DNA from: Palsa-504 sp963787645
GTDB lineage: Bacteria > Actinomycetota > Actinomycetes > Streptosporangiales > Streptosporangiaceae
Assembly (NCBI GenBank): GCA_963787645.1
Contig: CAWBDS010000002.1
Coordinates: forward strand, 806,001-870,000
Length of the DNA: 64,000 bases
Reading direction: 5' to 3'
How positions within the stretch are numbered: the stretch's first letter is position 1; every line of letters begins with the position of its first letter. A program made the translations under genes and the position numbers. The notes under the pieces are model-generated. The model had not been told where the DNA came from and searched no databases. It saw only the letters and a program-made list of their open reading frames with translations. Positions 59,346 to 64,000 of this stretch are shown piece after piece.

Positions 59346-60311
59346 ATGTCCAAGCGCAAGACCGAGCGCCTGCTCGGCCTTGTCGTATGCCTCCTGTCCA
59401 CCCGGCGTTACCTGACCGCGGACCAGATCAGGCAGGCCGTACCCGGGTACCCGGAGCAGGATGAACTGTTCAAGCGGATGTTCGAACGGGACAAGGAAGA
59501 CCTGCGCGACCTCGGCGTGCCCTTGGAGACCGGGGTCAACCACCCGTTCGACGAGGATCTCGGCTATCGGATCCGTCAGCAGGCCTACGAGCTGCCCGAG
59601 TTGCGGCTGGAGGCGGACGAGGCGGCGGTGCTCGGCCTGGCCGCCCGGGTCTGGCAGCGGGCCGAGCTGGCCGGCGCGGCCGCGGGTGCGCTGCTCAAGC
59701 TGCGAGCGGCCGGTATGGACGCGGGGGATGATCAGCCTGTTCCGCAAATCATCGAGCCTCGGCTGGGCACCCCGGAACCGGCCTTCGGCCCGCTCTGGGA
59801 GGCGGTCAGGGACCGACGGCCAGTGACGTTCAGTTATCGCGCGGCCGGCCGGAGCGAACCGCAGCGGCGTGAACTCGAACCGTGGGGTGTGGCGAACCGG
59901 CACGGCCGCTGGTACGTGGCGGGCTGGGACCGTGGCCGCGATGCGACCCGAGTGTTCCGGCTCGGGCGGATAGCGGGCGCGGTGAAGTTCTGCGGACCGC
60001 CGGGCAGCGTGACCGTGCCGGACCGCACCGACGTGCGCGAGATAGTCCGGGACTGGGATTCGACGCCCGCGCGCGAACACACCGCGGTGCTGCGGGTCCG
60101 GTCCGGCCGTGGCGTCGGCCTGCGCCAGCACGCCGTCTCGGTGCGGGCCGACGAGACCGGGGCGCCCGGCTGGGACCTGATCACCACCCGCTTCGGCGAC
60201 GTCGGATCGTTCGCCGACTACGCCGCGGAATTCGGCCCCGACGCTGTGGTCCTCGACCCGCCCGACCTGCGCGAAGCCGTCATCGCCCGGCTCAAGGGGG
60301 TACTGGCATGA
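59346..60311 (+). CDS. pafB: WYL-domain transcriptional regulator PafB
   Basis: 321 residues: an N-terminal winged HTH ('KTERLLGLVVCLLSTRRYLTADQIRQAV'), a middle region and a WYL domain ('PVTFSYRAAGRSEPQRRELEPWGVANRHGRWYVAGWDRGR'), then a C-terminal extension. With PafC it forms the PafBC activator, which in mycobacteria drives the LexA-independent DNA damage response. Overlaps pafC by an ATGA. Confidence 0.95.
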   Translation: MSKRKTERLLGLVVCLLSTRRYLTADQIRQAVPGYPEQDELFKRMFERDKEDLRDLGVPLETGVNHPFDEDLGYRIRQQAYELPELRLEADEAAVLGLAARVWQRAELAGAAAGALLKLRAAGMDAGDDQPVPQIIEPRLGTPEPAFGPLWEAVRDRRPVTFSYRAAGRSEPQRRELEPWGVANRHGRWYVAGWDRGRDATRVFRLGRIAGAVKFCGPPGSVTVPDRTDVREIVRDWDSTPAREHTAVLRVRSGRGVGLRQHAVSVRADETGAPGWDLITTRFGDVGSFADYAAEFGPDAVVLDPPDLREAVIARLKGVLA

Positions 60312-61276
60312 CCGCCGTGACCTCAACCGAGCGGCTGCAGCGGCTGCTGGCCCTGGTGCCGTACGTGGTCAGCCGGAAGGTGGTCGGGCTGGCCGAGACG
60401 GCCGCGGCCTTCGGGGTCAGCGAGCGCGAACTGGTCGACGACCTGAACCTGCTGTGGTGCGTGGAGCTGCGGGCACCCGATCCTTACTGCCCGATCGACC
60501 TGTCCTACGAGGGCGGCGAGATCGTGGTCAGCCAGGCCGAGTCCATGGGGCGTCCGCTGCGCCTCGCGGTCGACGAGGCCAGCGCGCTGCTGGTCGCGCT
60601 GCGGATGCTGGCCGAGCTGCCGGGGCAGGAGGACCGGTCGGCCATGTCCCGGCTGATCGCCAAGCTGGAAGCCGCGGCGGGGGAGGCCGCCTCGGTGAGC
60701 GCCCAGGTCGCCGTCCAGGTCGACCTGCAAGGTGACGGAACCGAGGGCCTGACCACCCAGATCCACGCCGCCATCGCCGCCGGGCGGCGGCTGCACCTGC
60801 GTTACTACGTGCCGGACCGGGACGAGGCGACCGAGCGCGACGTGGACCCGATGCGCATTCTGGTCGTGGAGGGGCGGCCCTACCTGGAGAGCTGGTGCCT
60901 GCGCGCGGAGGGGATGCGGCTGTTCCGGCTGGACCGGGTGCTGCAGCTGACCGTGCTCGACCAGGCCGCGGCGCCGCCGCCGGAGGCCGCCCCGGTCGAC
61001 GTGGATCAGGGCCTGTTCCGGCCGTCGCCCGATGACGTGCACGTGGAACTCGAGCTGTCCGCCGAGGGGCGCTGGGTGGCCGAGTACTACCCCTGCGAGT
61101 CGGTGTCGGAGCTGCTCGACGGGCGGCTCCGGGTGGTGCTCCGGACCCCGGATACCGGCTTGGTGCGACGGCTGGCCATGCGGCTCGGCGAGGACGGCCG
61201 GGTCATCGCGCCCCCTTCGCTGGTGGCGGAGATCCGTGAGGCGGCCACCGAGGCCCTGGCCAACTACGTTGTATAG
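60308..61276 (+). CDS. pafC: WYL-domain transcriptional regulator PafC
   Basis: 322 residues from ATG 60308. HTH region 'TSTERLQRLLALVPYVVSRKVVGLAETAAAFGVSERELVDDL', then a WYL domain with 'LHLRYYVPDRDEATERDVDPMRILVVEGRPYLESWCLRAEGMRLFRLDRV'. Paralogous to PafB and translated with it. The two act as one heterodimeric or fused regulator in different actinobacteria. The frame is open further upstream, within pafB, but that part is not real. Confidence 0.95.
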   Translation: MTAVTSTERLQRLLALVPYVVSRKVVGLAETAAAFGVSERELVDDLNLLWCVELRAPDPYCPIDLSYEGGEIVVSQAESMGRPLRLAVDEASALLVALRMLAELPGQEDRSAMSRLIAKLEAAAGEAASVSAQVAVQVDLQGDGTEGLTTQIHAAIAAGRRLHLRYYVPDRDEATERDVDPMRILVVEGRPYLESWCLRAEGMRLFRLDRVLQLTVLDQAAAPPPEAAPVDVDQGLFRPSPDDVHVELELSAEGRWVAEYYPCESVSELLDGRLRVVLRTPDTGLVRRLAMRLGEDGRVIAPPSLVAEIREAATEALANYVV

Positions 61277-61377
61277 TCGGCCGTCGATCCTCGGCGGCCA
61301 GCTCAAACCGCCTGTGGTGCCCTGCCGTGTAGACTCAGGGCCAACAAAGACGTCTCCGGCGCTACAAAGGAACCGAC

Positions 61378-61731
61378 ATGTTTGGTGACCTGTTCGACAG
61401 CCCATGGAAGATCCTGATCGTCGCTGTCGTGCTCATCGTGCTGTTCGGGTCGACGAAGCTGCCCCGCGCGGCTCGTTCGCTGGGCCAGTCGATGCGCATC
61501 TTGAAGAAGGAAGTTCAGGGTCTGCACGAGGATGATGTAGAGCCGGGCAGCCCCGCTCAGGCCTCGGCCGACGCGCCCGCCACGTTCCCGTCGGCCCAGC
61601 TGACCGCCGCGCCGCAGCCGAACCAGCAGGACCAGATCGACGCCCTCCAGCAGCAGATCCGCGACCTGCAACGGGCCGCCGCGATGGACCCGGCTCCGGC
61701 CGAGGTGCAACGCACCCAGCAGCCCACCTAA
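61378..61731 (+). CDS. tatA: Sec-independent protein translocase subunit TatA
   Basis: 117 residues. A single N-terminal helix ('WKILIVAVVLIVLFGSTKLPRAARSLGQSMRILKKEVQG') with the Phe-Gly hinge and amphipathic helix is diagnostic. The C-terminal tail is Pro/Gln/Ala-rich and variable, as usual. TatA polymerises to form the channel for folded proteins. 'aaagga' ribosome-binding site. Followed by tatC 36 bp later. Confidence 0.95.
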   Translation: MFGDLFDSPWKILIVAVVLIVLFGSTKLPRAARSLGQSMRILKKEVQGLHEDDVEPGSPAQASADAPATFPSAQLTAAPQPNQQDQIDALQQQIRDLQRAAAMDPAPAEVQRTQQPT

Positions 61732-61767
61732 CCGCTGGTCAGGAAGAGGTAGCGGCGGGAGGCAGCG

Positions 61768-62679
61768 ATGGCGAAGCTCCCAGGCGCCATTCAGGGTGCC
61801 CGGATCGTGGGTGAGAAGTTCGTCCACGCTCAGCGCCAGCAGAATCCCGAGGGCCGGATGCCCTTGATGGACCACATCCGGGAGCTGCGCAACCGGGTGG
61901 TCAAGATCATCCTCGCTCTTGCCTTGGGCATGGTCGTCGGGTTCATCTTCTTCCACTGGGAGTTCGACAAGATCGAAGCGCCGTTCTGCGCGGCCAAGAT
62001 CCACGGCCTGACCGGCTGCAAGGTGGTCGGCGATCAGCTGGTCGCCCCCGCCATCCTTGATCCCTTCTACCTCCGCGTGAAGATCGCCTTCGCCGTCGGG
62101 CTGATCCTGAGCTGCCCGGTCTGGCTGTACCAGATCTGGGCCTTCGTCGCCCCCGGCATGTACAGCAGGGAGAAGCGCTGGACGTACACGTTCGTCGGCG
62201 CCGCGGTGCCGCTGTTCGTCGGCGGCGCGATCCTGGGCTACACGGTGATGCCCAGAGGGCTGCAGTACCTGTTGGGTCTGACTCCCGCCGGCGTGGTGAA
62301 CCTGCCCAGCACCGACACCTACCTCAGCTACGCGCTGCTGATGCTGGTCGGGTTCGGCCTGTGCTTCGAGGTGCCGTTGTTCCTGGTCGGGCTCAACATG
62401 GTCGGCGTCTTGACTCACGCCCGGTTCAAGAAGTGGCGCCGGGTGATGATCTTCAGCGTGTTCCTGTTCGCCGGCATCGCCTCGCCGAGCCCGGATCCGA
62501 TCACCATGCTGTTGCTGGCCGGGCCCTGCGTGGTGCTCGTCGAGGTGGCCGAGATCATCGTGTGGGCGAATGACCGGCGCCGGGCGCGGCTGCACCCCGA
62601 CCCCTATGCAGGCCTGGCCGACGACGAGCTGTCTCCCCTCGAGCTCGGCGACACCGAGGACACCAGCAGGTTCAACTGA
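61768..62679 (+). CDS. tatC: Sec-independent protein translocase subunit TatC
   Basis: 303 residues. TatC recognises twin-arginine signal peptides. The conserved cytoplasmic start 'MPLMDHIRELRNRVVKI', six transmembrane helices, 'YQIWAFVAPGMYSREKRWTYTFV', 'CFEVPLFLVGLNMVGVLT' and 'FLFAGIASPSPDPITMLLLAGP' are all present. ATG 61768. The N-terminal 30 residues before the core are an extension common in actinomycetes. No tatB is visible here. Confidence 0.96.
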   Translation: MAKLPGAIQGARIVGEKFVHAQRQQNPEGRMPLMDHIRELRNRVVKIILALALGMVVGFIFFHWEFDKIEAPFCAAKIHGLTGCKVVGDQLVAPAILDPFYLRVKIAFAVGLILSCPVWLYQIWAFVAPGMYSREKRWTYTFVGAAVPLFVGGAILGYTVMPRGLQYLLGLTPAGVVNLPSTDTYLSYALLMLVGFGLCFEVPLFLVGLNMVGVLTHARFKKWRRVMIFSVFLFAGIASPSPDPITMLLLAGPCVVLVEVAEIIVWANDRRRARLHPDPYAGLADDELSPLELGDTEDTSRFN

Positions 62680-62713
62680 CGGCCGGCTCCCAGCCCACTC
62701 TAGGCTGTGACTC

Positions 62714-64000
62714 ATGACCACTCCGGCGGAACGGTACGCCGCGTCCCGCGAACGGCAGTCTGATCCGGAGTTCGCCGCCTTCCGCGGGCTCTACGACTTC
62801 GGCTTCGACGACTTCCAGGTCGACGCGTGCCGCGCGCTGGGCAGCGGTCACGGCGTGCTGGTCGCCGCGCCCACCGGATCGGGCAAGACCGTGGTCGGCG
62901 AGTTCGCCGTGCACCTGGCGCTGGCTCAGGGCCGCAAGTGCTTCTACACCACGCCGATCAAGGCGCTGTCCAACCAGAAGTACACCAACCTGGTCCGCCG
63001 CTACGACCAGGCCACCGTGGGCCTGCTCACCGGAGACAACAGCATCAACGGCGAGGCGCCGGTGGTGGTGATGACCACCGAAGTGCTGCGGAACATGCTG
63101 TACACCGGGTCGCCGACCCTGGCGGCCCTGGGCTATGTCGTGCTCGACGAGGTGCACTACCTGGCCGATTCCTCTCGTGGCGCGGTGTGGGAGGAAGTGA
63201 TCATCCACTTGCCCGAGTCGGTACGCGTAGTGGCGCTGTCCGCGACCGTGAGCAACGCCGAGGAGTTCGGCGAGTGGCTGGATCAGGTCCGCGGCGGGAC
63301 CACCGTCATCGTGGACGAACACCGGCCGGTGCCGCTCTGGCAGCACGTGCTGGCCGGGAACCGGCTGTACGACCTGTTCACCGACGACGACCACACCCGG
63401 GTCAACCCTGAGCTGCTCCGGGTGGCGCAGCGTGACACCTGGATCGAGCGCAAGGCCCCGCCGCGGCCCGGCCGGGGCGGCCGCCGCCCGCGCCGGTTCC
63501 CGCTGGCCTACCGGCCCGACGTGATCTCCCGGCTGGACGCCAGCGGGCTGCTGCCCGCGATCACCTTCATCTTCAGCCGGGCCGGGTGTGACGCGGCGGT
63601 TCAGCAGTGCCTGGCCGCGGGACTGCGGCTCACCACGCCCGAAGAGGCCGAGGTGATCCAGCGGACCGCGGAGCGCCGCACCGCGGACATCCCGCCCGAG
63701 GACCTGACCGTCCTGGGCTACGGCGAGTGGCTGGACGGGCTGCGGCGCGGCATCGCGGCCCACCACGCCGGAATGCTGCCCGCGTTCAAGGAGGTAGTCG
63801 AGGAACTCTTCGCCGCCGGCCTGGTCCGCGCGGTGTTCGCTACCGAGACGCTCGCGCTCGGCATCAACATGCCGGCCAGGACGGTGGTCATCGAGAAACT
63901 CGACAAGTGGAACGGGGAGACCCACGCCAACCTGACCGCCGGGGAGTACACCCAGTTCACCGGGCGCGCCGGGCGGCGTGGCATCGACGTGGAGGGCCAT
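62714..64000 (+). CDS. helY: DEAD/DEAH-box (Ski2-like) RNA helicase HelY, 5' part
   Basis: 429 codons to the window edge with no stop, so the C-terminal half is missing. Walker A is 'VAAPTGSGKTVVGEF', motif Ia 'TTPIKALSNQKY', motif II 'VVLDEVHYLAD', motif III 'VALSATVSNAEEFGEWL', and motif VI begins in 'QFTGRAGRRGIDVEG'. The family is the superkiller-2/Mtr4-like RNA helicase, about 900-950 residues when whole. It follows tatC by 34 bp, the usual place in this locus. Confidence 0.95.
   Translation, partial: MTTPAERYAASRERQSDPEFAAFRGLYDFGFDDFQVDACRALGSGHGVLVAAPTGSGKTVVGEFAVHLALAQGRKCFYTTPIKALSNQKYTNLVRRYDQATVGLLTGDNSINGEAPVVVMTTEVLRNMLYTGSPTLAALGYVVLDEVHYLADSSRGAVWEEVIIHLPESVRVVALSATVSNAEEFGEWLDQVRGGTTVIVDEHRPVPLWQHVLAGNRLYDLFTDDDHTRVNPELLRVAQRDTWIERKAPPRPGRGGRRPRRFPLAYRPDVISRLDASGLLPAITFIFSRAGCDAAVQQCLAAGLRLTTPEEAEVIQRTAERRTADIPPEDLTVLGYGEWLDGLRRGIAAHHAGMLPAFKEVVEELFAAGLVRAVFATETLALGINMPARTVVIEKLDKWNGETHANLTAGEYTQFTGRAGRRGIDVEGH

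Noticed and set aside
62672..64000. 442-residue minus-strand ORF over the helicase
   Set aside because: The plus strand encodes all early helicase motifs. The reverse frame has no recognisable domain.
1..64000. CRISPR arrays, rRNA genes, integrase genes or prophage structural genes
   Set aside because: None were seen on either strand. The only RNA gene supported is tRNA-Pro.

Overview
The window is high-GC actinobacterial DNA. The evidence is the Pup-ligation block at its right end (pafA, FKBP lipoprotein, DUF3866 gene, pafB, pafC, tatA, tatC, HelY-type helicase), many GTG/TTG starts, actinomycete-type acyl-CoA dehydrogenase pairs, GlnR-like boxes and many long antisense shadow ORFs. This gene order fits a filamentous actinomycete, for example Streptosporangiales or a relative. 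The genus cannot be fixed from sequence alone.

Layout. 0-2.1 kb: a DUF4232-like tail, an F420/deazaflavin-type oxidoreductase, a probable gene remnant, a PD-(D/E)XK endonuclease of the group-I-intron-associated type, and tRNA-Pro(GGG). 2.2-9.3 kb: a monofunctional GT51 transglycosylase, a sensor-like membrane protein, GtrA, a DrrA/DrrB/DrrB ABC exporter operon and a DUF2079 membrane protein. 9.4-13.9 kb: an acyl-CoA catabolic operon of three acyl-CoA dehydrogenases and one SDR. 13.9-28.1 kb: a glycoside-uptake region with two convergent GH3 genes separated by a disrupted ISKra4-type element, then a family-5 substrate-binding protein, an Opp/Dpp-type ABC transporter and a LacI regulator with two strong palindromic operators. 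28.2-33.4 kb: an ammonium transporter behind GlnR-like boxes, a TPP enzyme with a cyclase-family hydrolase, and an alpha/beta hydrolase. 33.7-35.6 kb: a secreted pectin-lyase-like protein followed by a perfect terminator hairpin. 35.7-41.4 kb: an XRE-cupin regulator divergent from an operon of an M24 peptidase-like protein, E1-alpha, a 76-residue lipoyl protein, E1-beta and an aldehyde dehydrogenase.

41-55.7 kb: a surface-glycan-like cluster. It combines a nucleotide-sugar dehydrogenase, a GT2 glycosyltransferase and a nucleotide-sugar epimerase with seven large polytopic membrane proteins. Four of these (family A: 42.8, 44.5, 51.0 and 54.0 kb) are paralogues with a shared N-terminal luminal motif and a shared C-terminal soluble domain. 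Two (family B: 41-42.7 and 52.6-53.9 kb) form a second paralogous family. The divergent B/A pair occurs twice, so a module appears to have been duplicated. This is my best candidate for an undescribed system: an expanded GT-C-like glycan assembly machine next to pafA.

Six genes (IS transposase, second GH3, lacI, amt, TPP enzyme, one membrane glycosyltransferase) are each broken by a single net frameshift while both halves stay well conserved. Five of the six behave as one extra base. This is either real decay or, more likely, residual indel errors in the assembly. Gene integrity in this window should therefore be confirmed before biological conclusions are drawn.
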